Program-made: the position numbers and the translations under genes
Notes under the pieces: generated by a model
Seen by the model: the letters and a program-made list of their open reading frames with translations, nothing else
Database searches by the model: none
What the model was told of the DNA's origin: nothing
Assembly: GCA_038373865.1 (NCBI GenBank)
Contig: JAXGGA010003450.1
Location: forward strand, 38,390-102,389
Reading direction: 5' to 3'
DNA from: Uloborus plumipes
Lineage: Eukaryota > Arthropoda > Arachnida > Araneae > Uloboridae
DNA length: 64,000 nt
In this document: piece after piece, positions 49,801 through 57,177 of the stretch
Numbering within the stretch: the stretch's first letter is position 1
Layout: each line of letters opens with the position of its first letter

Positions 49801-51997
49801 GCTGGTACAAAGAGCTTGGTCATGACTTATGCCGTCCAGGAAGCGGAGGAAAACGGACCGTGAACACATTTTCCGACCGTAGGCTCATCAAGAAGCGAGT
49901 GCAGCGAAATTCCAGGGTCTCTATTCAAAAAATCGCTTGTGAGATCGAATCAGCGACCGATCAGTTCGGCGAATAGCTAAACAAGAACTCAAACTGAAGC
50001 CGTACAAGCTCCAAAAAGTGCAACTTCTCACTGAAGAGAACAAGTGCGTGAGACTTCAAACATGTCGCCAGCTCAAACGTCGGGCCGCAGGTGAGCGGCG
50101 GAAGTGCATCCTCTTCACAGATAAAGATGAGAAACTGTTCACTGTCGAACAGGCGCATAGCCGCCAAAACGACAGAATCTGGTTGACTGAAGCTTCAGGC
50201 ACATCGGCCATCGTCGAACACCACCAAAATCCATAATCGGTGATGGTCTGGGGAGGAATTTGCAATAGCGGCAAGACTTCTCTTGTTTTTGTGGATTAAG
50301 GGGTCAAAATCAACCAAAAACAGTATCGCCACAGCATTCTTCAGGCCGTCGTACTTCTGTAGGCCCAGCAGCACCTTGGTGATGAAGATTAGATGTTCCA
50401 GAAGGACTCAGCACCGGTTCACCAGACAAAAACGACTCAGAACTTGTGCTGGACCCATTTTTCAGACTTCATCTCCTCTACGGAATGGCCCCCTACTCGC
50501 CGGATCTGAATCCCATGGATTACAGTGTGTGGTCCATTTTGGAGGCCAGGGCCTGTGCTAAGCCCCACAAAAGCTTGGAGTCGCTGAAGCAGGCGCTTTT
50601 TTGAGAATGAGACCGATTGTTGCTGGAAGAGCTGAGGCCCATCGCTGAAAATTTCAAGTTACGTTTGGATCTATGTATCACCGCTGGAAGAAGCCACTTC
50701 GAAACCGGCTGAGTATAATATTGTAGGAAGTCTATGTTAACATTATTAATTGTTGTTTTGCTAAATTTCTTTTACTTAATAAAAATATCACAATAAATCT
50801 TTGTCCGGGTTTTTCTGCCGCACCCTGTATATATATATATATATATATAAAAGCTGAAGTTTAACTCCTGCGGCTTGTACGCCAGGGCAGCTTATACGAT
50901 GCAAAAGTTTTTTAAGTGCGTGTTATGTTTATTTATTGCTTAAAATAAAGTAAATTAGAGTGCTATCTCGAAAACCATAACTGCAACACCTTTAAACAGT
51001 TAAACTATTTGGAAAAGGGTGATAGCACTTCTGTTTATTACGATGTCATTTAATTTTCCTAGATCTGATAAGTAATAAATTAAGGAAAACAAACCTCAAC
51101 ACTAACTAACACATCTAATAAACAAATCCGACGAAAAAGAAAAGGAAAAAAAATCAAACAGTAATCTGCAAGCGAACCCATGAAGCAATCGCTGAGAGGA
51201 CAAGAAAGTACCTTGCTTGGTCACGTAGTTTACAGTTTCACTCCTCAGTGAAACACGTGCAATCGCTGATTCAACTCCCAATCCCCCTCTCGCTTGCTGT
51301 CAAAGGTCGAAGGTTTCGGGAAATAAATAGAAACAAACGATGTGGTGCCATCTATTTACGGCATTTTCAACCTTTCTTTTGAAACTTAGATTTTTTTAAA
51401 CTTGAGAGAAAAAAAAAACTATTATATATCAGCCGCACCCGTTATATGCGCCGCACTGACATTTTTTCAATTTTTTTTTTCTTGAACGAGTACTTGAGGG
51501 ATCTTTTACATGGCGTATTGTCAACGATATGTGCTCTGTCAATTTTCTGCATCCTGAATATGCACCGAATAGAGCCAGGTTTAATTCTGAGCTTTTGAGC
51601 GGGAGAGGACAGCGTCTTAACTACTACGCCACTCTGACAGCCGTTTAAAACAGGCGATACAGTACAGGAAAATAATACATTGACTTCACACTGCATATAA
51701 CAAAACGAAAATTACTTTGCCAGCTTCATTTCTATCTCCAGTTGCATTACAATTCTCGGCTTCAGCTGCTTTTTCGAATTTTATATAATGCCACACAATT
51801 TCGCTGCAAGTATGCAAGACTATGCTCATTGGACGTTATTTATTTTTCTTGCAGCAAACGGCTGTCCGTATGCCGACTTCTGGTCCAACTGTAGGGAATT
51901 GAATGCCACATGGAACAGCTGGCTGTGCGAGGACCCAACTACGGACAGATACAAGGCTTGTCGGTCCACTTGCTCTTGCTCGGGGACCATACGTTGA
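37821..51997 (+). CDS. Secreted CRISP-like protein (CAP + hinge + ShKT/ICR)
   Basis: Seven exons (37821-37896, 43457-43593, 44299-44392, 45679-45824, 47755-47861, 48712-48803, 51855-51997) join in frame to 264 residues with GT-AG borders and phases 1,0,1,0,2,1. Residues 1-20 are a signal peptide. The CAP domain follows, then a four-Cys hinge (exon 6) and a six-Cys ShKT/ICR-like tail (exon 7). The mature part has 16 Cys (6+4+6), the count seen in cysteine-rich secretory proteins. The CAP signatures HN...R, GHYTQ and VW are present. Three of four cavity residues (two His, one Glu) are kept; the Glu of the usual GEN motif is Gln (GQNIF). Six N-glycosylation sequons are present. CRISPs occur in venoms, reproductive tissue and immunity; which applies here cannot be read from sequence. 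The introns host RT, MITE, SINE and mariner insertions. Confidence 0.9.
38018..38062. repeat. (TATATC)n microsatellite
   Basis: Six-base units of TATATC/TATCTA run for about 45 bases. They explain an apparent YRYRYRYR reading frame on the minus strand. Intron of the CRISP-like gene. Confidence 0.85.
38640..39465 (-). pseudogene. Reverse transcriptase, C-terminal part
   Basis: 272 residues open from 39458 to a stop at 38640. Motif A is VYTYDFENLFCNIP (Asp 35), motif B is IHGIGMGTNYSSSAANLYLF, and motif C is FRYIDDILIV (Asp 135-136). A conserved thumb-side stretch NANFLDISIKI and DKRENF follow. The YIDD form and FLD...DKR pattern match a poorly described metazoan RT family usually annotated as hypothetical, not LINE or LTR enzymes. 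The N-terminal part lies beyond a 1.3-kb insertion. Confidence 0.75.
39468..40779. mobile_element. TA-flanked element inside the RT (AATGGGCCA repeats)
   Basis: GGGGAGAGTGGTAATGAATG and CATTCATTACCACTCTCCCC are perfect inverted ends flanked by TA (39466-39467, 40780-40781). The motif GAATGGGCCA recurs about seven times on both strands (39485, 39503, 39844, 39868, 40538, 40557, 40585). No transposase. It interrupts the reverse transcriptase precisely. Confidence 0.8.
40782..41150 (-). pseudogene. Reverse transcriptase, N-terminal part
   Basis: The minus strand is open from upstream of 41150, with an internal ATG at 41117, to the TA at 40780. It includes PIDKAANNYGIICKKFYINR and LPFIFMTPKFHKSPIKFRFI, the RT fingers segment (PK-x-HK-x-P...FRFI). 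Removing the TA-flanked insert with one TA joins this part to the C-terminal part in frame. A TC-rich simple repeat precedes it, so the true start is unclear. Confidence 0.7.
42041..42485. mobile_element. Probable hAT-type MITE
   Basis: The ends CAGGAGTGCCCAT and GTGGGCACCCCTG are inverted. The flanks CATTGCCC and AGTTGCCC match at six of eight bases, a decayed duplication. The body is extremely A/T-rich. The right end resembles sequence at 14570-14650. Confidence 0.5.
43457..43593 (+). CDS. CRISP-like exon 2 (CAP helix 1)
   Basis: 45 codons after a split Arg. It includes the HNFFRS stretch, the CAP helix-1 HN..R signature, and a sequon NAT. Acceptor CCAACAG, donor GTAAGG. Confidence 0.9.
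43820..43872 (+). repeat. tRNA-like (SINE head) fragment
   Basis: TGGCTCAGTAGATAAAG resembles an A box and CGTTCAAGCCCCG a B box. No closed cloverleaf. It is followed by GC-rich sequence (43880-44000) that I cannot assign. Intron 2 of the CRISP-like gene. Confidence 0.4.
44299..44392 (+). CDS. CRISP-like exon 3
   Basis: 31 codons plus one base. W-x-D-E-A-A and AQRWAESC are the CAP second helix, and the following His is one of the cavity ligands in CRISPs. Sequon NLT. Acceptor TTTACAG, donor GTGAGT. Confidence 0.9.
44788..44932. mobile_element. Harbinger-like palindromic MITE, copy 2
   Basis: GGGCCCTGCTCCACATCAGC and its near-inverse GTCAATGTGGAGCAGGGCCC, flanked by TAA on both sides (44785-44787, 44933-44935). 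Internal CCGAAAATCCGGGTACTTTC is shared with copy 1 in opposite orientation. Intron 3 of the CRISP-like gene. Confidence 0.8.
45679..45824 (+). CDS. CRISP-like exon 4 (central CAP)
   Basis: A split Asp plus 48 codons. It carries CGQNIFVA (usually CGEN), VWFLE with the second Glu of the cavity, and ends GHYTQ, the start of the CAP1 signature. GC content is well above the flanking introns. Acceptor CATTGCAG, donor GTACGT. Confidence 0.93.
47078..47127 (+). repeat. ACCGACTTC repeat fragment
   Basis: GACCGACTTCAACAAAGGAG plus AATTCGTCGGAGAATTTTT, the same block as the 28130-28402 repeat. Only about 50 bases remain here. Confidence 0.55.
47278..47555 (-). repeat. SINE family A, copy 2
   Basis: The tRNA-like head is at the right end on the minus strand (B box GGGTTCGATCTCA at 47498-47510). 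The body is homologous to the copies at 15404 and 63395. A perfect 13-bp duplication TTTCAGTAGGGCT flanks it (47265-47277, 47556-47568), showing retroposition into this CRISP-gene intron. Confidence 0.88.
47755..47861 (+). CDS. CRISP-like exon 5 (end of CAP)
   Basis: 35 codons plus two bases. It begins MVWHST, completing the CAP1 signature, then RVGCGFNYC and the CAP2-type YVCNYCP. Contains four Cys and one sequon. Acceptor GTTTCAG, donor GTAAGT. Confidence 0.93.
48712..48803 (+). CDS. CRISP-like exon 6 (Cys-rich hinge)
   Basis: A split Ile, then 30 codons and one base. GNHPERFDRPY is followed by ACSKC and GHC...LC: four Cys arranged like the CRISP hinge that follows GN. Acceptor CTTTCCAG, donor GTAAGT. 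Confidence 0.9.
49129..49401. mobile_element. hAT-type MITE (273 bp)
   Basis: CAGGGGCGGATACAAAGG and CTGGATTCGCCCTTG are inverted ends; the exact 8-bp duplication CCCGGTGT flanks them (49121-49128, 49402-49409). CGCCCCTCCCTTGA occurs inside both ends. Last intron of the CRISP-like gene. Confidence 0.8.
49541..50827 (+). mobile_element. Degenerate mariner element (DD37D type)
   Basis: Inverted ends CAGGGTGCGGCAAAAAAAAC and CCGGGTTTTTCTGCCGCACCCTG with TA on both sides. The length, 1.29 kb, is normal for mariner. It lies in the last intron of the CRISP-like gene, same strand. Confidence 0.88.
49702..50712 (+). pseudogene. Broken mariner transposase
   Basis: Starts MAERYLDVFLLFQAGK. Fragments in shifting frames give VNTFSDRRLIKKRVQRNSRV, ILFTDKDEKLFTVEQAHS, VMVWGGICNSGKTSLVFVD, FQKDSAPVHQTKTTQ and PYSPDLNPMDYSVWSILEA. 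The catalytic Asp of the first two blocks and the final Asp (NPMDYSVW) are visible, as in the DD37D lineage. At least five stops or frameshifts (for example near 49975, 50235, 50300, 50490) make it non-functional. Confidence 0.85.
51590..51650 (-). repeat. tRNA-like (SINE head) fragment
   Basis: Minus strand TGTCAGAGTGGCGTAGTAGT and TTAAGACGC resemble an A box of a tRNA-derived SINE. The B box region is decayed. No cloverleaf can be drawn. Confidence 0.35.
51855..51997 (+). CDS. CRISP-like exon 7 (ShKT/ICR tail)
   Basis: 46 codons after a split Thr, then TGA at 51995-51997. Six Cys (C-x8-C-x11-C-x10-C-x3-C-x1-C) with an Asp shortly after the first fit an ShKT/ion-channel-regulator-like fold. 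In some venom CRISPs this domain acts on ion channels; activity is not implied here. An AATAAA at 52348-52353 is a plausible polyadenylation signal. Confidence 0.88.
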
Positions 51998-51999
51998 GG

Positions 52000-52573
52000 G
52001 GATGAAGAACTTCCTTCCAGCAGAAACTGTTCACTCATTAAAAATGTCACAATCTGTCCTTTATCTATGTCATTTTTTATGCACATTTATACCGCAAATA
52101 ATTTGACTTTTTGAACACGTACACTACACATGTCTCCTTTTTGAGAATAATTTGAATCACACGTTTTGAAACAGTTTACAAAACACTTGAGAGAGAAGTT
52201 TTTCTAAATTAAAATTAATTTTGTAGATCTTACGCTTAAAAACTTGTCAAGATAAGAGAAATTGTTTAGCTACGTTGGCTGTCGAAACAATGTTTTAGTT
52301 GAGCAAATCGATTTAAAAATTTTAATTACAAAATTTCTAGAGTTAAAATAAAAATTAAGAAAACGAAACTTTTTTTTCTCATATTTTGTTTATTTTTAAA
52401 GTTGTTTTGATGATTTATTGATTATTGTATTATTTTTGGCTTTATTCTTTTATTTTATTGTTTTTTAGTTCTTAGTAAAAAAAAATATGAGTTTTTTTTT
52501 TTTTTTTGTTCAATCGTTATGCTTTTTATATGCAAAAACGGTTAAATTTAAACCAGTTTGTACCTATAAAATA
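52000..52573. other. Between the CRISP-like and RING genes (convergent 3' ends)
   Basis: A/T-rich 3' flanks. The plus-strand AATAAA at 52348 may end the CRISP-like transcript and the minus-strand AATAAA at 52579-52574 the RING transcript. Nothing else is recognisable. Confidence 0.4.
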
Positions 52574-52579
52574 TTTATT
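52574..52579 (-). terminator. Candidate polyadenylation signal of the RING gene
   Basis: AATAAA on the minus strand, 73-78 bases after the TAG of the RING/coiled-coil frame. A 19-base A run (minus strand) lies between stop and signal. Confidence 0.45.
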
Positions 52580-52651
52580 CCTTTTATAATATCTTGACTG
52601 TGTAGAAAAGGGAGGTATTTTTTTTTTTTTTTTTTACAGGTGGCAAAACTG

Positions 52652-53833
52652 CTAGAGCAAGCTCTGAAGTCGTCCAGAAAGGTCTTGTAATGCTTCATTA
52701 ATTTCTTGTAATTTTTCGTTTACTTCTTGCAATTCTTCGTTAATTTCTTGTAAATCTTCACTGATTTCCTGTAATTCTTCGTTAATTTCCAGTAATTCTT
52801 CCTTAAATTCTTGCAATTCTTCTTTCATTCCTTGTAATTTTTCGTTAATTTTTTGGAACGTTTCGTCCAGTTCGTGTCGAGTTGTTTTTGAACTGACATC
52901 ATGTAATTCTTCAAGTTCATTACTGGTTCGTTCTGTGTTAATTTCTTGCAATTCTTCATCAACTGCTTGTAATTTTCCGTCAATTTCTCGAAGTTCTTCA
53001 TTAATTTTTTGGAACGCTTCTTTGATTTCGTTAGGAGTTTCCTCTGTGTTAATTTCTCGAAATTCTTCGTTAATTTCCCGCCTTTCTTGGTCAATTTCTT
53101 GTGATTCTTCGTCCATTCCTTGGCAGTTGAGTTCGGTAAAAGATTCTTCTGCGTTTGTTTCTTGGTATTCTTCGTCCATTTCTTGACTGTCGAGCTGGTT
53201 AAGAGATAAATCTGAGCTCGTTTCTTGGAATTCTTCGTTAATTTCCCGAAATTCATCGTTGATTTCATCAAATCCTTCATTAATTTCCACCAATTCTTCA
53301 TCAATTCCTTGTAATTCTTCGTGAATTTCTTGCAGAGCTTCGTCAAGTTCGTCATTAGTTAGCGATTTATTCTGGTTTTGTAACTCTTCTCTAATTTCCT
53401 GTAATTCCAAGTTGATTTCTTGCATTTCTTCATTTATTGCCTGCAATGCATCGTTAATATCTTGTAATTCTTCGTTAAATTCTTTACGAGTTTCATCCAT
53501 TTCAGAAATTTTGGTTCTACAAACAGGACATGTACTTCTATTCCTCAACCACCTGTTCACACAATCTTCATGGAACAAGTGGCCACAACTAGTTGCTTTC
53601 TTGCTGGTTCCATCCTGCGTGTCCAAACAAATTGTGCAGCTAGTCGAGGGTTTTTGTGCAAGCTCAGCTGTGGTATCTTCTCTGGAATTGTCAGAGTTTA
53701 TATTAGATAAATTCGAAGTTTTCAGCTGTTGAGTGCCAATGTTTGTCTTTATTTTCAATTTCGAACTACGATTTATAGTTTCACTCGAAAATCTTTTAAT
53801 GATTCCGAATTTTATAGTTATCTTTTGGACCAT
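52652..53833 (-). CDS. RING-H2 protein with long heptad-repeat coiled coil
   Basis: 393 residues, intact. Residues 66-105 form a C3H2C3 RING: C66-x2-C69, C83-x-H85-x2-H88-x2-C91, C102-x2-C105. It is a typical zinc-binding E3 ubiquitin-ligase domain that would recruit an E2. From about residue 112 to the end (TAG at 52652) the protein is a Glu-rich coiled coil of the heptad INEELQE and variants, encoded by a 21-bp tandem repeat. Longer repeats also show, marked by NDEL, NEIKEAFQKINEEL and NELEELH. The pyrimidine-rich acceptor TCTCTCTTTTTTTCACAG directly precedes the ATG, so this is probably the last exon of a spliced gene, with any upstream exon to the right beyond the Tc1 element. I do not recognise an orthologue; ubiquitin-ligase activity is inferred from the RING only. 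Confidence 0.8.
   Translation of the reverse strand: MVQKITIKFGIIKRFSSETINRSSKLKIKTNIGTQQLKTSNLSNINSDNSREDTTAELAQKPSTSCTICLDTQDGTSKKATSCGHLFHEDCVNRWLRNRSTCPVCRTKISEMDETRKEFNEELQDINDALQAINEEMQEINLELQEIREELQNQNKSLTNDELDEALQEIHEELQGIDEELVEINEGFDEINDEFREINEEFQETSSDLSLNQLDSQEMDEEYQETNAEESFTELNCQGMDEESQEIDQERREINEEFREINTEETPNEIKEAFQKINEELREIDGKLQAVDEELQEINTERTSNELEELHDVSSKTTRHELDETFQKINEKLQGMKEELQEFKEELLEINEELQEISEDLQEINEELQEVNEKLQEINEALQDLSGRLQSLL
52670..53500 (-). repeat. 21-bp coding minisatellite (heptad repeat)
   Basis: Units of the type TTACAAGAAATTAACGAAGAA (one base over 20, given as the consensus unit in minus-strand sense) repeat in diverged form. The 21-bp period equals one coiled-coil heptad and carries no stop in several frames. 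That explains the overlapping open frames at 52825-53355 and on the plus strand. Confidence 0.8.
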
Positions 53834-53896
53834 CTGTGAAAAAAAGAGAGATATTATTTAAAAAATGATGATATCGCATTGATAGTAAATAATATA

Positions 53897-55308
53897 CACT
53901 GCTCGACATTGAAAATGCAACACCAAGAAGGAGTGGTCAGAAATTCATGCAAATTTTACCATAGATGCACGTCACTGAGTTATGCAAATGATATGAAATG
54001 CGCAGCTCTCCGACGCACGTGAAGTAAGATATAAGAGAATGAAGTTGAAAAGTGGGCTATGTTCATGTTGGTTTTTCTGCCAGACTAATTATCGGAGTAA
54101 TTTGGTTTTTGTCTCGAAGGATACGTGTGATAGGAGGAAATGCCACGCCGTCCTCAACGAAGACACTTCCAGCATATGGACGACTTTACAAGGGGTATGG
54201 TGATCGGACTGAGAAAGGGAGGTTGGTCCATACGTCAAATTGCAGCTGATACCCACATGGATGCAAGCACTGTGCATCGGCTGTGTCGGAGATGGTTGGA
54301 AAGAGGAAATGTAGCCACATTGAGGGGTGCAGGTGCAGCCAGAGTGACGTCAGACCGCTTGGATCGACGAATTCACCGACAAGCTGTGGCGGACCCGCAA
54401 GTCACTTGTACGTCGATTCTGCAGCACGTGCAAGGTACCCTGGATGTTCCTGTGTCGACCAGAACCATTTCCCGTCGACTGGTTGCACGTGGCCTGCAAT
54501 CACGGCGCCCGCTAAGAAGACTGCCATTGACCTCACAGCACAGACTCCAACGTTTGGAATGGTGCCGGACCAGAGCGACGTGGATGGCAGAATGGCAAAC
54601 CGTAGTGTTCTCAGATGAATCCCGCTTCTGTTTGTCCAGCGATAGTCATCGCATACGTGTGTGGCGTCGACGTGGAGAAAGATCGAATCCGGCAGTAACT
54701 GTGGAACGCCCCACAGCGCGACAACGTGGCATAGTGGTTTGGGGCGCTATTGCATGCAATTCCGTATCACCTCTAGTTCGTATTCGGGGCACTATGACGG
54801 CCCAACGATATGTAGATAATGTACTGCGACCGGTGGCAATCCCCTACCTTCAGGGTCTGCCAAATGCAATTTTTCAACAAGATAACGCCCGGCCTCACAG
54901 TGCTCGAATGAGCCAACATGCTCTACGAGGTGTACAGATGCTTTCCTGGCCGCCATACTCTCCTGACTTGTCACCAATCGAACATGTGTGGGACGTGATT
55001 GGACGCCGTTTGCAGAACCTGCCACTGCCTCGTTCAGGGGACGAACTGTGGCAAATGGTTGAAAGGGAATGGAGTGCCATCCCTCAGGACACCGCTTATT
55101 GACTCCATGCCTAGACGTGTTTCTTCGTGCATCGCTGTCCGCGGTGGTCCTACTTCTTACTGAGCCGACGCCGTCCTCGCTCTAAATTTTGCTTATTTAT
55201 TTTGAAATCAATATCACTTATTGTTCCATGCTGTCTCTGTCTTCTTACCAAATTTCATCAATTTCTGACCACTCCTTCTTGGTGTTGCATTTTCAATGTC
55301 GAGCAGTG
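53897..55308 (+). mobile_element. Intact-looking Tc1/mariner transposon
   Basis: 1412 bp. The terminal inverted repeats are 49 bp and identical (53897-53945 and 55260-55308, starting CACTGCTCGACATTG), flanked by TA (53895-53896, 55309-55310). It holds one uninterrupted transposase gene. Identical ends and an open frame point to a recent insertion, possibly still mobile. It sits just upstream of the RING exon, perhaps in its intron. Confidence 0.95.
54140..55102 (+). CDS. Tc1-family transposase
   Basis: 320 residues, a usual Tc1 length is about 340. The N-terminal paired-like DNA-binding region has two helix-turn-helix parts: about 27-52 (GWSIRQIAADTHMDASTVHR) and about 75-130, with basic RRPLRR. 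The catalytic triad is D159 (VVFSDESRF), D248 (FQQDNARPH) and E281 (SPDLSPIEHVWD). D248 and E281 are separated by 32 residues, two fewer than the canonical Tc1 spacing of 34. WGAI at about 201-204 is the usual block between the Asps. It cuts and pastes its own element by binding the 49-bp ends. The ATG has AGGAA just before it; the stop is TGA at 55100-55102. Confidence 0.95.
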   Translation: MPRRPQRRHFQHMDDFTRGMVIGLRKGGWSIRQIAADTHMDASTVHRLCRRWLERGNVATLRGAGAARVTSDRLDRRIHRQAVADPQVTCTSILQHVQGTLDVPVSTRTISRRLVARGLQSRRPLRRLPLTSQHRLQRLEWCRTRATWMAEWQTVVFSDESRFCLSSDSHRIRVWRRRGERSNPAVTVERPTARQRGIVVWGAIACNSVSPLVRIRGTMTAQRYVDNVLRPVAIPYLQGLPNAIFQQDNARPHSARMSQHALRGVQMLSWPPYSPDLSPIEHVWDVIGRRLQNLPLPRSGDELWQMVEREWSAIPQDTAY

Positions 55309-55423
55309 TAACATACCATAAAATAACGTACTGTACTCAAATTTTGAACTTTACGCACGACGCACTTTCATCTCTACACCCCAGCAATTTTAATAGGATA
55401 TATCTAGTTTAAATGCAGTGGTG

Positions 55424-55640
55424 GGGCCACGGTGGCCTAGAGGTAGAGTATTCACCTCGTAAGCAAGTGGTCGTGGGTTCGAGTTCCACCCTGCTCATGG
55501 TTGCTATTTCAACCTCTCTGTGCCGTAAATCTGTCCTGTGTTTGTCTGGAGGAAGGCGTATAGTACGTAGTTCTCATCTATGTTGAAGCTCATGGCATAT
55601 GTATAAAGAAAGATGTGGTGGCAAGTCGGTCACCTAGACC
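55424..55640 (+). repeat. tRNA-derived SINE, second family
   Basis: Head GGGCCACGGTGGCCTAGAGG carries an A box and GGTTCGAGTTCC (55476-55487) is a clean B box. The following ~140 bases (TGTGCCGTAAATCTGTCCTG and so on) are the probable body. The right limit is an estimate. It differs from family A in head and body. Confidence 0.6.
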
Positions 55641-56124
55641 TCTACAGTTCCGGCATAGAACTGAAGGGGAGGCAGTGTCTCCTGTACACTGCACTCAAGC
55701 TAACTGCTAGACACCGACCCCAAGACTTTGCGACCCACCGATTTTATAAAAATGCCCTCCACATATATAAGGTGGGAATTTGGTACCGTAAGGCTCCTAA
55801 TTCAGAACTCTCCGATTCTAAGAGTCCACCGCTTTATACACTACACTACTCACGGTCCATGCACTTAAAGTCCATTCGCGGAATAGCTAGACCGAAAATA
55901 AACAAACAAGTTCCCAGAATGTTTGCCGCTATGCTACTTTTTGGGATTTCCTCTGCAAGGGAAAAAAAAGTTAACCAATAGGATCGCCGTCTGTTTGGGA
56001 CCAATTTATTCTTCCATGCCAAACACGTGATTGACGAAGCCAAATGGCACAATTCATTGTTCACATGTAGTCTAGCTATTCCGCGAATGAACTGTACATC
56101 TCTGGTTTAATGATGTACCTTTAC

Positions 56125-56510
56125 CAGTAGCGTACCTACAGGTCCAGCACCCGTGGCGAACTTAAGAAGTGCGCCCCCTTCATGATCGCCTTTGATGGGA
56201 GGTCAATAAGACCTCCCAAAATAATTCATTATTTGTAAAATTTTGATTATTTGGAAAATTAAAAGACAATGTTACAACTTTTATTTTTATTTTTAATAAT
56301 GATTTTAAGGATGACCAATGTTCTTCTCATTAGATGTTTCATTTTCTCCTCTAACTCTTATTCTTACAAGAGTTGTTCTTTCAATATTTTCCTACTAATA
56401 TCATAAAAATCCCCGTTCTCACTAACTTTTTTTATCGATCAAAATGCCGACCCCCTGGCTGCTGCGCCCGTGACAAGAACCACTTCTGCCAACCCCTAGC
56501 TACGCCACTG
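56125..56510. mobile_element. hAT-type MITE (386 bp)
   Basis: CAGTAGCGTACCTACAGG and CCTAGCTACGCCACTG are inverted ends; flanks ACCTTTAC and TCCTTTAC differ at one base. The right end matches the ends of the inner hAT element at 9938-16247. Confidence 0.7.
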
Positions 56511-57177
56511 TCCTTTACTAAGGTGGTATACATTTTACACGACCTGCGTGTGTGCTTTTGTCTCCAACCAAATAACAACTTACCTTCGGCAAAAATCAAC
56601 CACTGGTTAAGTATTCTGAGCAGGGGCACCCAGAACTGAAATTTGACCCCCTTGCTTTGAGTGTTGACAAAGCAAGGGATTATAAAATTAAATCAAAATT
56701 AACATTTATTTTTGGAAAATTCTCAATTGCTCGATCTGTGACGAATAAGGGAACCGAGCAAGTCAGAGAAAGTGATAATGTGGTGGAGGAAGGCATGTGA
56801 CAGCCTTGCTGTGTGTGACCGCTCGTTGTCATGTTAACGAATGCCTCCCAGGAGGCCTGCCATAACATATGTGGCTGAGACATGCGATGAACATAAAGCT
56901 GGGATTTCGTAGTTTTGTGGTTCAATATTAGGGATGACCTTTAATCGTATACGATGGCACGCCATTGCAGCTTCTTAGTTACAGGTACAGTGTGCTGCTT
57001 AAAACAAAAGTAGGATTAAGGCTCTCACACTGTCAACTCCGTTTGCAGTATTGCCACGTTTGGCGAGAATATATTACAACCGAATGGAGCCAGATCGTCT
57101 CCTTACAAGCAAAACTTCTTGCAGCAAGCAGTCTTGACAGATCTTGATATTGTATTGACGGCGTCAATATTGCGTAT

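Noticed and set aside
52652..53833. Interpretation of the RING/coiled-coil frame as a processed retrocopy because of the A run after the stop
   Set aside because: A strong splice acceptor sits directly before the ATG and an AATAAA lies beyond the A run, which fits an ordinary terminal exon better; no target duplication was found.
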